DNA of 64,000 nucleotides, taken from the NCBI RefSeq assembly GCF_014873705.1, contig NZ_JADBDS010000004.1, forward strand, positions 666,454 through 730,453, read 5' to 3'. The DNA comes from Mycobacterium sp. OAS707. GTDB lineage: Bacteria > Actinomycetota > Actinomycetes > Mycobacteriales > Mycobacteriaceae. The position numbers and the translations under genes were made by a program. Of the stretch, positions 1 through 8,335 are shown in pieces (the stretch's first letter is position 1; every line of letters starts with the position of its first letter). The notes below the pieces were generated by a model that saw nothing but the letters and a program-made list of their open reading frames with translations, did no database searches and had not been told where the DNA came from.

Positions 1-184
1 GAGGGTCGGCGACACCGTGCGGGTCGACGGTGCGCTCGAGGCGCGGGTCGACGGCATCGAGGTCTTCCGAAAGTCGATCGACGAAGCGCAGGCCGGTGAC
101 AACATCGGCGTGCTGTTCAGGGGTCTGGAAAAGAACCAACTGAACCGCGGCTCCGTGCTCACCACGGCCGGCTTCATCGTCTGA
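1..184 (+). CDS. EF-Tu domain II-like protein, C-terminal part (partial)
   Basis: The reading frame is open from the left edge (first full codon at base 2) and ends with TGA at 182-184, giving about 60 residues. They match the beta-barrel domain II of translation GTPases: an RVGDTV start, a GIEVFRK segment, then DEAQAGDNIGVLFRG and a closing RGSVL. In EF-Tu this domain helps bind the aminoacyl-tRNA acceptor. The protein stops right after domain II, so it is not EF-Tu itself, where domain III would follow. Mycobacteria carry short stand-alone proteins of this kind with no known role. The start and any N-terminal domain lie outside the window. It converges on the STAS gene, with only 3 bases between the stops. 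Confidence 0.7.
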   Translation, partial: RVGDTVRVDGALEARVDGIEVFRKSIDEAQAGDNIGVLFRGLEKNQLNRGSVLTTAGFIV

Positions 185-187
185 CGG

Positions 188-496
188 TCAGCCACCGACC
201 TCGACGCTCATCACGTCGGTCAGGCCGCTGATCTCGAGCACCGGCAGCAGAACCGTATTCGCATGCAGCCGAACGCGATCGGCGTACGCGAAGAGGGCGT
301 TGATCGCTCCGCTGTCGAGATATTCCACTCGAACCAGGTCGACCCGCACCGGCTTGCCGTCGGCCAGGGCCACTGCTTCAGCGAGCGCACGCCCAAACCC
401 GTCGACATTGCTCATGTCCAGCTCGCCCGATGCTTTCAGGACAACCTCGCCGTCACCTTCGCGAGTAGTCGACACCGTAACCGGGGTGGCCATCAT
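188..496 (-). CDS. STAS-domain anti-sigma factor antagonist
   Basis: A 102-residue single-domain STAS protein of the SpoIIAA/RsbV type. The phospho-acceptor loop reads YLDSGAIN, with Ser62 as the expected regulatory phosphoserine. In the family, the unphosphorylated form binds an RsbW-like kinase and frees a sigma factor; phosphorylation ends this. The start is the first of two adjacent ATG codons (494-496). It overlaps the stop of the upstream hybrid gene by 4 bases (ATGA), and a GAGG ribosome site lies just before it inside that gene. A longer in-frame extension to 628 exists but would run deep into the upstream gene and is rejected. Translational coupling to a gene ending in an RsbW-like kinase domain makes the two natural partners. 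Confidence 0.85.
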   Translation of the reverse strand: MMATPVTVSTTREGDGEVVLKASGELDMSNVDGFGRALAEAVALADGKPVRVDLVRVEYLDSGAINALFAYADRVRLHANTVLLPVLEISGLTDVMSVEVGG

Positions 497-3400
497 CCGA
501 TCCTCACGTTCATTGCCACGGTGGTGCCTTCTGTACCGGACGATATCTGGACCTCGTGCATGAGGGCACGCATCAACGCGATACCGCGACCCCGATGCGG
601 ATTGGCGGCCGGCTGCGGGGTCTTCCACGAGCCGGCGTCGACGATGGTCAACTGCAGACTGTCACCGAGCACCGTGGCCTGAAGGCGAACGAGCCCTTCG
701 GGGTCGTGCCGGTGACCGTGCTCGATGGAGTTGGCCAGCGCTTCGCCGGTGGCGACAAGCACGTTGAGCGCCTGGTCCTGGTCCACCCCCGCGTGGGTCA
801 GCCAACTGCGCAGCGCCGCGCGGGACGGTGCCAACTGCTCGGGTTCCGCCGGTATCGCGATGTTCAGCGGTGGCGGTTGCCGGTACAACAGCATGGCCAC
901 ATCGTCCTGATAGCCGTCGTCCGGCGTTATGCGAGTCATGATCAGGTCCGCGAGATCGTCGAGAACCGTCTCACGGTTGTGCGCCACGATGTCGCCCGCG
1001 CGGCCGATTCCGCGATCCAACGGCTCGCGGCGGCGCTCGACAAGGCCATCGGTGTAGAGCAGCAGCGTCGAACGGACCGGCAGCGTCCGGCGGATCTCGG
1101 TGCGCTGTCCGGAGAATCCCAAACCCAGGGGAATGCCGCGGCCGCCGTCGAGCAGCTCAACACTCCGGTCGCTACGGACCAGGATCGGTGGCGGATGTCC
1201 CGCACTCGAGTACACGACTTCGCCGGTGTCGGGAGACAACACCGCGCAGAACGCCGTGGTGGTCCGCGCGCCCGGTAACTGTCCGGCGAAGTGGTCAAGC
1301 GCGGTGAGCGCGGCGCACGGGCTGGGATGCTCGAGCAGCAGTGCGCGGCAAGCACTCTTGAGCTGACCCATCACAGTCGCAGCGGCGAGGCCGTGCCCGA
1401 CACAGTCACCCACCACCAGCCCGATGCGGCCGCCATCGAGTTCGACGACGTCATACCAATCGCCGCCGACCTGTAGCGGCCGCGTCGCCGGTTGGTACCG
1501 CGCAGTGAATCCGGTGGGCAACTCGGCGGGGCCGAGCATCGCGGTCTGCAGAGCCAGCGCGGTTTCGCGTTGCTGATCGAGTTGATACACGCGCTGCAGG
1601 CCGTGGCCGAGACGACCGGCGAGCAGAGCGAGCAGCGCGCTGTCCTCCGTGGTGAACGGACGTCGTTCAGCCAACTCGAGATACAGCACCACGACTCCGT
1701 GCGGATGCTGCAGCGCAATCGCCGCGGTCCCAGGCTCTGTCGTGTCACTGGCAAGCAAATTACCCGCGCGTACCCGGTTCAGCCGCTCCCGCACATCTTC
1801 GGGTAGCTCTGCCCACCGTGGCACTGCACCGGCGGAGTCAATTCGTGGCGCGTCGTTATCGGCGCCGGTCGACCCGGCCGTGAAAGTGACGGCGAGCACC
1901 CGGCGGGCCTGCCAGAGCGCACGCAACGCCTCGGTTGCGCCAGCAAGCGCGTCATCGAGTGTATTGGCTTGTGCCAGTTGCTCATTGAGTTCGGCAAGGG
2001 CGGTGTCGCGCTGCACGGCGTAATGCTCGGCGGTGACGTCGCGGAAGGTGCCGACCACGACACGACGCCCGGTCTCCGGATCGTCGGCGTGATTGAAACT
2101 GAAGGTGACCCACAGGCGATGCCCGTCCTGATGGGTCACCGGCACGGTGTCGCCACCGGTGCCCTCTGCGAGCATCGTGTCGAACGCAGCCCTAACTTGT
2201 CGGTATCCGTCGGGGTCGGTGTCGGCGTCAGGCCACCAAGGCTGAACCGGTTCGAACGGCAGTTGTTCGGGTCCGTACCCGAGAATGTCGGTGAATGCGT
2301 GGTTGATCTCGACGACCGCACCATGCTCGTCGCAGACGAAGAACGCCTCCTGTAGAGAATCGACAAGGGCTGTGCGCCAACGTGAATGGTGACCGCGGAG
2401 TCGGGACAACTCGACATTGGCCCGCACGCGGGCGAGCAGTTCGGCAGCGGCGAACGGCTTCACCAGATAGTCGTCGGCCCCGGCCTGCAAGCCTTCGATC
2501 GACGCCTCCTGCCCCGCCCGTGCCGACAGCAACAGAACCGGCACGGCGGCCAACCGGGGGTCCGCACGCAACGCCGCCACGAGCGCAAGACCATCGAGGC
2601 GCGGCATCATCACATCGCTGACGATCAGATCCGGCACGCTCGCGCGGACGCGCTCGAGGGCTTGCCGGCCGTCGGTGACGGCATCGACGAGGTAGCCCGC
2701 GCTACGCAGCAACCGAGACACATACTGGCGCATATCGGCGTTGTCGTCGGCGATCAACACCCGGGCGGGCGGTCCGGACACCGCGAACGTGGTGCTGACT
2801 TCCGTGTCGGCGGTCAACACGCCCTGCGCGAGCGTCGATGCGGCATCCGAATCTGCGGGCAGCCACCGAAGCGCCTCTGCCACATACGGTTCCGCCAAAC
2901 CGGAGGGCGCCAATTCACGTGCCAGTGTGACCACTTCATCGGCGGGCAGGTGAGCGCGGCCGAACGGCAGACGGACAGTGAAGGTCGTGCCCGACCCTTC
3001 CTCGCTTTCGGCGTCGATCGTGCCGCCGTGCAGCGAGACCAACTCCTTGACCAACGCCAGGCCGATTCCGCTGCCCTCATTGGAGCGAGCCCGCGTCGCC
3101 TCGACCCGGTGGAACCGTTCGAACAACCGTGGCATCTCCGCGGCTGCCACACCGATCCCGGTGTCGCGCACAGTGACAACCGCGTTGGAGCCCTCGCGAC
3201 GAACGCTGATCGACACGCGCCCCTCAAACGTGAACTTCAGCGCGTTCGACAGCAAGTTGAGCACCACCTTCTCCCACATGTCCCGATCGACGTACACCGG
3301 TTCACCCAGCGGCGGGCAGTCGACCTCGAACACCAGGCCGGCCCGCTCGATCGCGGACCGGAAGACGCTGGCGAGCTCGACGGTGACCGCGGATAGTTCG

Positions 3401-4671
3401 ACAGGTTCGTATCGCGCCTGAGCGCGGCCGGCTTCGATTCGCGAGAAATCCAGCAGCGTGTTGACCAACTTGGCCAGTCGCAGTGAATTGCGGTAGACCA
3501 CCTCGAGTTCCTGGCGCGCTTCGGAGTCGAGTCCCGATGCGGGAGAACGCAGTTCGGCCACGGGAGCCATGATCAACGTCAACGGGGTGCGGAACTCGTG
3601 GCTGATATTGGAGAAGAAGGTCGTCTTGGCGCGGTCGAGTTCGGCGAGTTCCTCGGCACGACGCTGCTGCGCGGCATAGCTTCTGGCGCTGCCGATGCCC
3701 GCGGCGATATGGCTGGCGACCAGCGTGAGGAAGCCGCGATATTGCTCGTCGAGCTCGCGGTAGCGGTTGATCGCGGCGACGAGAAACCCCGCGGGTGCAG
3801 CGCCCTGCTGCACCAGTGGTGCGACCAACGCCTGGGTCGGCGGCTCGTCCCAGTCGCCGCAAGGCAGGCCGGGATAGCGTTCGGGATCCAGGTCGATCAG
3901 AACCTGATCACCGCGCGCGGATTCGCCCAGCGGCCACAGCGCCGAGCCCGCGGCGGGCAGCAGCGCCGGGGCGGCCGGATGGCCGGGCTCGATTCCGCTC
4001 CATCCCGCCAGCCGTGCGTTGCCTGCGTCGTCGAACAGATAGGTCAAGGTGAACGGGAGATCGCGTGGATTCTGGCCGAGTTGGCGCGCCGCGTAGGTCA
4101 GCATCTCGTCCTCGGTGCGCACGACGCTCGGATCCGAACCGAGATCACGCAATGTCGCGATTCGGCGCTGGGCGATCACGCGCTCGGTGTCCTCGCTGAC
4201 GACGCACAACATGCCCACCACCTGGCCGCCGTCGTCGCGCAGCGGGCTGTACGAAAACGTGTGGTACGACTCCTCGAGGTATCCCGACCGCTCCAGGAAC
4301 AACAGCAGCGCGGAATCCCATGTCGCCCGCCCGGTGGTCAGCACACCGTCGATGCGAGGACCGATGTCGGACCAGATCTCGGCCCACACCTCGCGCGCAG
4401 GTCGTCCCAGCGCCCACGGGTATTTATGGCCGAGCGTGTCGCGGCGGTACGCCGCGTTGCAGAAGAACGTCAGGTCAGGACCCCACGCCATCCACATCGA
4501 GAACCGCGACGACAACAGGATGCTGACCGCCGTCTGCAGGCTCTGCGGCCAGGTGGCGGGCGATCCGAGCGGCGTGCGCTCCCAGTCGACGGTCGCGAGG
4601 TCACGGCCGACCTCTGGATCGGCGTCGAAGACTTCGGGTAGCGAGCCTCGCCTGATGTCGTCCGCGCCCAT
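493..4671 (-). CDS. Hybrid histidine kinase / receiver / PP2C phosphatase / RsbW-like anti-sigma protein
   Basis: A 1,392-residue soluble multidomain regulator. Order: PAS-like domain (about 30-165), GAF-like domain (180-330), HisKA with His358 in SHEFRTP, HATPase (465-570, DTGIGV and GSGIGLAL), receiver (636-755, phospho-Asp686 in SDVMMP, Lys738), PAS (765-885), GAF-like (890-1025), SpoIIE/PP2C phosphatase (1035-1265, GGDWYDV, VGDCVGHG and a late QDDVAM), and a C-terminal RsbW-type HATPase (1270-1390, GEALANSIEHGH). It therefore joins a two-component relay to a sigma-factor partner switch, as in the smaller mycobacterial Rv1364c class but with a full hybrid kinase added in front. The ATG at 4671 has an AGAGGGAG ribosome site; an extension to 4926 is possible but lacks one. 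No membrane segment is seen. Confidence 0.88.
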   Translation of the reverse strand: MGADDIRRGSLPEVFDADPEVGRDLATVDWERTPLGSPATWPQSLQTAVSILLSSRFSMWMAWGPDLTFFCNAAYRRDTLGHKYPWALGRPAREVWAEIWSDIGPRIDGVLTTGRATWDSALLLFLERSGYLEESYHTFSYSPLRDDGGQVVGMLCVVSEDTERVIAQRRIATLRDLGSDPSVVRTEDEMLTYAARQLGQNPRDLPFTLTYLFDDAGNARLAGWSGIEPGHPAAPALLPAAGSALWPLGESARGDQVLIDLDPERYPGLPCGDWDEPPTQALVAPLVQQGAAPAGFLVAAINRYRELDEQYRGFLTLVASHIAAGIGSARSYAAQQRRAEELAELDRAKTTFFSNISHEFRTPLTLIMAPVAELRSPASGLDSEARQELEVVYRNSLRLAKLVNTLLDFSRIEAGRAQARYEPVELSAVTVELASVFRSAIERAGLVFEVDCPPLGEPVYVDRDMWEKVVLNLLSNALKFTFEGRVSISVRREGSNAVVTVRDTGIGVAAAEMPRLFERFHRVEATRARSNEGSGIGLALVKELVSLHGGTIDAESEEGSGTTFTVRLPFGRAHLPADEVVTLARELAPSGLAEPYVAEALRWLPADSDAASTLAQGVLTADTEVSTTFAVSGPPARVLIADDNADMRQYVSRLLRSAGYLVDAVTDGRQALERVRASVPDLIVSDVMMPRLDGLALVAALRADPRLAAVPVLLLSARAGQEASIEGLQAGADDYLVKPFAAAELLARVRANVELSRLRGHHSRWRTALVDSLQEAFFVCDEHGAVVEINHAFTDILGYGPEQLPFEPVQPWWPDADTDPDGYRQVRAAFDTMLAEGTGGDTVPVTHQDGHRLWVTFSFNHADDPETGRRVVVGTFRDVTAEHYAVQRDTALAELNEQLAQANTLDDALAGATEALRALWQARRVLAVTFTAGSTGADNDAPRIDSAGAVPRWAELPEDVRERLNRVRAGNLLASDTTEPGTAAIALQHPHGVVVLYLELAERRPFTTEDSALLALLAGRLGHGLQRVYQLDQQRETALALQTAMLGPAELPTGFTARYQPATRPLQVGGDWYDVVELDGGRIGLVVGDCVGHGLAAATVMGQLKSACRALLLEHPSPCAALTALDHFAGQLPGARTTTAFCAVLSPDTGEVVYSSAGHPPPILVRSDRSVELLDGGRGIPLGLGFSGQRTEIRRTLPVRSTLLLYTDGLVERRREPLDRGIGRAGDIVAHNRETVLDDLADLIMTRITPDDGYQDDVAMLLYRQPPPLNIAIPAEPEQLAPSRAALRSWLTHAGVDQDQALNVLVATGEALANSIEHGHRHDPEGLVRLQATVLGDSLQLTIVDAGSWKTPQPAANPHRGRGIALMRALMHEVQISSGTEGTTVAMNVRIG

Positions 4672-4732
4672 CTCACTCCCTCTGCTGGCTAGCCCCGAAG
4701 GGAGTGGGGTAGCGGCGATTGCAAGACGCGAT

Positions 4733-4758
4733 ATACCCAATGGGGAGCCCTGGCAACC
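4733..4758 (-). promoter_or_regulatory. SigF-like promoter of the hybrid anti-sigma gene
   Basis: Reading leftward there is GGTTG (4754-4758), a 15-base spacer, then GGGTAT (4733-4738), about 60 bases before the ATG at 4671. The mycobacterial SigF consensus, from memory, is GGTTT with a 15-17 base spacer and GGGTAT or GGGTAC. One -35 base differs. A SigF promoter before an anti-sigma regulator would make a feedback loop, but a single match of this kind can arise by chance. Confidence 0.4.
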
Positions 4759-4945
4759 CCCGCCGTCCCACTCGTTGTCGATGCCTGCCTCGTAGATTAA
4801 GGGACGATTGCATCGAAAGCGCAGCGTTTCACCGTCTCGCTCGGCCTGGTGCTCATCACGTCGAGGGTGCTGCATTGGGGCGTCGCGGCCGCCTGACACG
4901 TCGCGTCGACGGCGCCCCGTCAGCAACGCCGGTTACGCTCACGAC

Positions 4946-5890
4946 GTGCTCAGCAGGCGTGGATTTCTTGGCGTAGCCGGCGTCGCACTCGTCGCCGCAT
5001 GCAGTTCGAAAAAGCCGGGCGAAATCGCCAAGGACGGCTCGGTCACCGTCAAACACATCTTCGGCGAAACAAAGATCCCTTCGCCGCCCAAGCGGGTCGT
5101 CAGCGCAGGCTTCACCGAGCAAGACGACCTGCTGGCCGTCGGGGTCGTGCCGGTCGCGATAACGGACTGGTTCGGCGCCCAACCGTTCGGCGTATGGCCA
5201 TGGGCCCAGCCCAAATTGGGCAGCGCGCAACCTGTAGTGCTCAACCTCAACGACGGCATCCAGGTCGACCAGATCGCGTCGCTGAAGCCGGACCTGATCG
5301 TCGCTGTCAACGCCGGACTCGACGAGGACACATACAAGAAGCTGTCAGCCATCGCGCCGACCGTCGCGCAGTCCGGCCAGGACGCGTTCTTCGAGCCGTG
5401 GAAGGACCAGGCCACCGCGATCGGGCAGGCCGTATTCAAGGCCGACGAGATGTCCGGATTGATCACCGGCGTCGACGAGAAGTTCGCCGCTGTCGGCAAG
5501 AACAATCCGCAGTTCGCAGGCAAGAAGGCGCTGCTGCTCGCCGGCACCTTCTACCAGGACAGCGTTCGTGTGACCGAGTCCGGTTGGCGCACCGACTTCC
5601 TCACCACCATGGGCTTCACCATCCCCGACACCGGCGGCTGGTTGATCCCGCGCGACAAGATGGCGTCCGTTCTCGACGCCGCCGACGTGCTGATCTGGAC
5701 CACCGAAAGCGACGACGAACAGGCCGCGCTGCTTGCCGACCCAGTCGTCGCAAAGCTTAGGGCGACCGCATTGAACCGCAACGTGTTCACCGGCAAGGAT
5801 CTGTCGGGCGCAATCGCGTTCGCGTCGCCGTTGTCCTACCCGGTGGTGGCCGACCAATTGCCACCGCTGCTGACCAAGGCGCTCGCCTGA
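4946..5890 (+). CDS. fecB2: Iron-siderophore ABC transporter substrate-binding lipoprotein (FecB2-like)
   Basis: A 314-residue periplasmic-binding protein of the FepB/FecB class that should capture ferric siderophore outside the membrane. The GTG start at 4946 gives an N terminus with a Tat-like SRRGFLG motif, a short hydrophobic stretch and a VAAC lipobox with Cys19, so it is probably a Tat-exported lipoprotein. The first lobe begins around PKRVVSAGFTEQDDLLAVG, and a DQIASLKPDLIV segment is typical of the fold. An upstream ATG at 4808 is in frame but would bury the signal peptide. No permease or ATPase gene is adjacent. In M. tuberculosis, Rv0265c (fecB2) sits at the same place next to the pxpBC pair, which supports the name. 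No clear IdeR box was found in the 275 bases upstream. Confidence 0.82.
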   Translation: MLSRRGFLGVAGVALVAACSSKKPGEIAKDGSVTVKHIFGETKIPSPPKRVVSAGFTEQDDLLAVGVVPVAITDWFGAQPFGVWPWAQPKLGSAQPVVLNLNDGIQVDQIASLKPDLIVAVNAGLDEDTYKKLSAIAPTVAQSGQDAFFEPWKDQATAIGQAVFKADEMSGLITGVDEKFAAVGKNNPQFAGKKALLLAGTFYQDSVRVTESGWRTDFLTTMGFTIPDTGGWLIPRDKMASVLDAADVLIWTTESDDEQAALLADPVVAKLRATALNRNVFTGKDLSGAIAFASPLSYPVVADQLPPLLTKALA

Positions 5891-5902
5891 TCTAATTACC
5901 GC

Positions 5903-6595
5903 GTGACAAGCGACCAGACCACCCTCAAAGAGCAGCACGCCGCATTCGCGCAGGTGGGGTCAAAGTACTATCCGACTTTCGTTGCCGTCTTCACAGCGCT
6001 GGTGATCATCTCCAACGTCACCGCAACGAAGGGCGTCGCGTTCGGGCCGATCATCACCGACGGTGGATTCATCGTCTTTCCGCTCACCTACGTGATCGGC
6101 GATGTGCTGTCCGAGGTCTACGGCTTCAAGGCCGCGAGGCGGGCGATATTCCTCGGGTTTGCTATGAACGGGCTGGCCGCCCTCACGTTCTGGGTGACCA
6201 TCTACCTTCCCGCTGCCGATTTCTACACCAATGAAGAGCACTTCGAGAACATCGTCCACGCCTACACACAGCTGATCATTGCCGGGCTTGCGGGCTTCAT
6301 CGTCGGGCAGACCATCAATGCCTGGGTCGTCGTGTGGATCAAAGAGAAGACCAAGGAGAAACACCTGTGGGCCCGGCTGGTCGGCTCGACTTTCGCGGGC
6401 CAGCTTGGCGACACGCTGGTGTTCTGCAGCATCGCGGCCAACGCGATCGGCATCAGCACATTCCGCGATTTCGTCGTGTACACCGCGTTGGGGTGGTTCT
6501 ACAAGACGGCCGTCGAAGTGGTCATGCTGCCGGTGACCTACCGCGTGATCGCGTACGTCAAGCGCCACGAGCCGACATACGGCGTGGCAATATGA
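5903..6595 (+). CDS. yhhQ: YhhQ-type queuosine precursor transporter (VUT family)
   Basis: A 230-residue integral membrane protein with about six hydrophobic segments. The family signature is clear: an early VIISNVTATKG, then FPLTYVIGDVLSEVYGF and, near the C terminus, LARLVGSTFAGQLGDTLVF in a slightly altered form. E. coli YhhQ imports the queuosine precursors preQ0 and preQ1. No queuosine biosynthesis gene is present here, so a salvage role is inferred from the family only. The GTG start lies 12 bases after the fecB2-like stop on the same strand, so the two are probably co-transcribed although they look functionally unrelated. Confidence 0.82.
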   Translation: MTSDQTTLKEQHAAFAQVGSKYYPTFVAVFTALVIISNVTATKGVAFGPIITDGGFIVFPLTYVIGDVLSEVYGFKAARRAIFLGFAMNGLAALTFWVTIYLPAADFYTNEEHFENIVHAYTQLIIAGLAGFIVGQTINAWVVVWIKEKTKEKHLWARLVGSTFAGQLGDTLVFCSIAANAIGISTFRDFVVYTALGWFYKTAVEVVMLPVTYRVIAYVKRHEPTYGVAI

Positions 6596-6647
6596 GCTAT
6601 CGCTAAGCCTTCTCTGGCAAGGCTCCCAGAGCCGGTTATTTCTTAGC

Positions 6648-6659
6648 TACCCGCGGGTA
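6648..6659. promoter_or_regulatory. Perfect 12-base palindrome before pxpB, possible operator
   Basis: TACCCGCGGGTA is fully self-complementary and ends 11 bases before the pxpB ATG. A GGTTA at 6634-6638 lies 16 bases before the GGGTAA at its right half, weakly like a SigF promoter. The half-site resembles the GTAA-ended arms of the tetR, fadA2/fabG4 and fadE5 sites in this window, but the centre differs. Confidence 0.35.
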
Positions 6660-6670
6660 AGTTCCAGAAC

Positions 6671-7351
6671 ATGAGCGTGACTGCGGATCTGATGGACGTG
6701 CAGGCTATTGGCACGGTTCGTGATTATGGCGATCAGGCGCTGCTGCTCGAGTTCGACAGCACCGCCGAAGTATTGGCGTGGGCCGACGTGCTGCGCGAAG
6801 CCGAGCTGCTCGGCGTGCTGGACATCGTTCCGGCATCGCGCACGGTGCTGCTCAAGCTCGCCGGACCGCGCTATCAGGCGCCGACCCGGCAACGGCTGGG
6901 CAAGCTGCGGGTGACGGCCGAGGCGCTGTCGGCGGCGAGCACGCCTGCCGACGGTAAGGCCGACATCGAGATAGGTGTGCGGTACGACGGCGCGGACCTC
7001 GAGGAAGTGTCGCGGTTGACGGGGCTGACCACTGACCAGGTGATCGCCGCTCACACCGGGACACCGTGGCGGGTCGGATTCGGTGGCTTCGCACCGGGTT
7101 TCGCGTATCTGCTCGGTGGGGACGAGCGACTGAACGTGCCGCGCCAGTCCGAGCCGCGGACCAGGGTGCCCGCGGGATCGGTGGCACTGGCCGGGGAGTT
7201 CAGCGCGATCTATCCGCGGGAATCGCCCGGCGGTTGGCAGCTGATCGGCCAGATGGCCGACGACTCGGTGGCGTTGTGGGACATCGATCGCGACCCGCCT
7301 GCCCTACTCAGACCTGGCATGTGGGTCCAGTTCAGGGAGGTGCGCTCATGA
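6671..7351 (+). CDS. pxpB: 5-oxoprolinase subunit B (KipI family)
   Basis: A 226-residue KipI/allophanate-hydrolase subunit 1 protein. PxpB works with PxpA and PxpC to open 5-oxoproline (pyroglutamate) to glutamate using ATP, in the cytoplasm. Family signs are the GDQALLLEF start, the GFGGFAPGFAYLLG block around residues 135-150, an RTRVPAGSVALAG block and SPGGWQLIG. Its stop overlaps the pxpC start by 4 bases (ATGA), so the two are coupled. No pxpA (LamB/YcsF) gene is in the window. M. tuberculosis Rv0264c occupies the same position. An older reading of this family as sporulation-kinase inhibitors (KipI) does not apply to mycobacteria. Confidence 0.85.
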   Translation: MSVTADLMDVQAIGTVRDYGDQALLLEFDSTAEVLAWADVLREAELLGVLDIVPASRTVLLKLAGPRYQAPTRQRLGKLRVTAEALSAASTPADGKADIEIGVRYDGADLEEVSRLTGLTTDQVIAAHTGTPWRVGFGGFAPGFAYLLGGDERLNVPRQSEPRTRVPAGSVALAGEFSAIYPRESPGGWQLIGQMADDSVALWDIDRDPPALLRPGMWVQFREVRS

Positions 7352-8232
7352 CCGTCACTCTGGAGGTGCTGCGCACCGGACCGCTCGCCCTGATCGAAGA
7401 CCTCGGCAGGCCCGGCCTGGCGCATATGGGCGTGTCGCGGTCCGGGGCGGCTGACCGTCGCTCGCATCAGCTGGCCAACCGGCTGGTTGCCAACCCCGGT
7501 GAGCACGCCACCATCGAGGTGACGTTCGGCGGGTTCTCGGCGCGGGTTCGTGGCGGCGACGTCGCGATCGCAGTCACCGGCGCCGACACCGACCCGGCAG
7601 TGAACGGAAAACCGTTCGGAAGCAACAGCATTCATTACGCACACGACGGCGAAGTGATCTCGCTCGGTGCCCCGCACACCGGCCTGCGCAGCTACCTAGC
7701 GGTGCGCGGCGGCATCGACGTCTCTCCCGTGCTGGGCTCGCGTTCGTATGACGTGATGTCCTCGATCGGTCCGCTGCCGCTACAACCGGGCGACGTGCTG
7801 CCGGTCGGCGAACACAGCGGCGAACTCCCCGACCTCGACCAGGCTCCAGTGGCCGCCATCGAGGACGAGGTGTTGGAACTGCGCGTGGTGCCCGGCCCGC
7901 GCGACGACTGGTTCGTCGACCCCGACATCCTGATCCGCACCAACTGGCAGGTCACCAACCGAACCGACCGGGTCGGCATGCGACTGATCGGCATGCCGTT
8001 GGAGTACCGCTGGCCCGATCGGCAACTGCCCAGCGAGGGCGCGACCCGCGGCGCAATCCAGGTGCCGCCGAACGGTTTTCCGGTGATCCTCGGGCCTGAT
8101 CATCCTGTGACGGGAGGCTATCCCGTCATCGGTGTGGTGACCGATGAGGACATCGACAAGGTGGCGCAGAGCCGCCCCGGACAGACGGTGCGGCTGCATT
8201 GGTCGCATCCGCGTAAACCATTCGAGGAGTAA
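7348..8232 (+). CDS. pxpC: 5-oxoprolinase subunit C (KipA family)
   Basis: A 294-residue carboxyltransferase-domain protein of the KipA/urea amidolyase type, partner of PxpB in 5-oxoproline hydrolysis. Signs include the IEDLGRPGLAHMGVSRSGAAD block near the N terminus, which is the hallmark of the family, RSYLAVRGGI in the middle, NRTDRVGMRL and a late GYPVIGVV. The start is the ATG at 7348, which overlaps the pxpB stop. A longer frame opening at 7066 lies wholly inside pxpB and is a shadow. It matches M. tuberculosis Rv0263c in position. Its end is followed by a strong hairpin at 8241-8297, which may act as a terminator. Confidence 0.85.
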   Translation: MTVTLEVLRTGPLALIEDLGRPGLAHMGVSRSGAADRRSHQLANRLVANPGEHATIEVTFGGFSARVRGGDVAIAVTGADTDPAVNGKPFGSNSIHYAHDGEVISLGAPHTGLRSYLAVRGGIDVSPVLGSRSYDVMSSIGPLPLQPGDVLPVGEHSGELPDLDQAPVAAIEDEVLELRVVPGPRDDWFVDPDILIRTNWQVTNRTDRVGMRLIGMPLEYRWPDRQLPSEGATRGAIQVPPNGFPVILGPDHPVTGGYPVIGVVTDEDIDKVAQSRPGQTVRLHWSHPRKPFEE

Positions 8233-8240
8233 GCAGGCGC

Positions 8241-8297
8241 CGAGTGTGAACTTATGACACGCTTTCGGCCGAAAACCGTGCAATAACTTCACACTCG
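8241..8297. repeat. 57-base inverted-repeat hairpin element
   Basis: Two 21-base arms (8241-8261 and 8277-8297) are complementary at 18 of 21 positions. They share CGAGTGTGAA at the outer ends and CACG at the inner ends. The 15-base centre holds a further small palindrome, TTCGGCCGAA. It lies between pxpC and aac(2') with both genes rightward. It could end pxpBC transcription, but there is no T-run after it, and the arm sequence looks like a dispersed intergenic repeat rather than a plain terminator. Confidence 0.6.
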
Positions 8298-8335
8298 ACG
8301 GCCCAGTAGGGGCACGCTACTGGTAGACAGTCAGT

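Noticed and set aside
4672..4945. IdeR iron box before the FecB2-like gene
   Set aside because: No sequence close to the TTAGGTTAGGCTAACCTAA-type consensus was seen.
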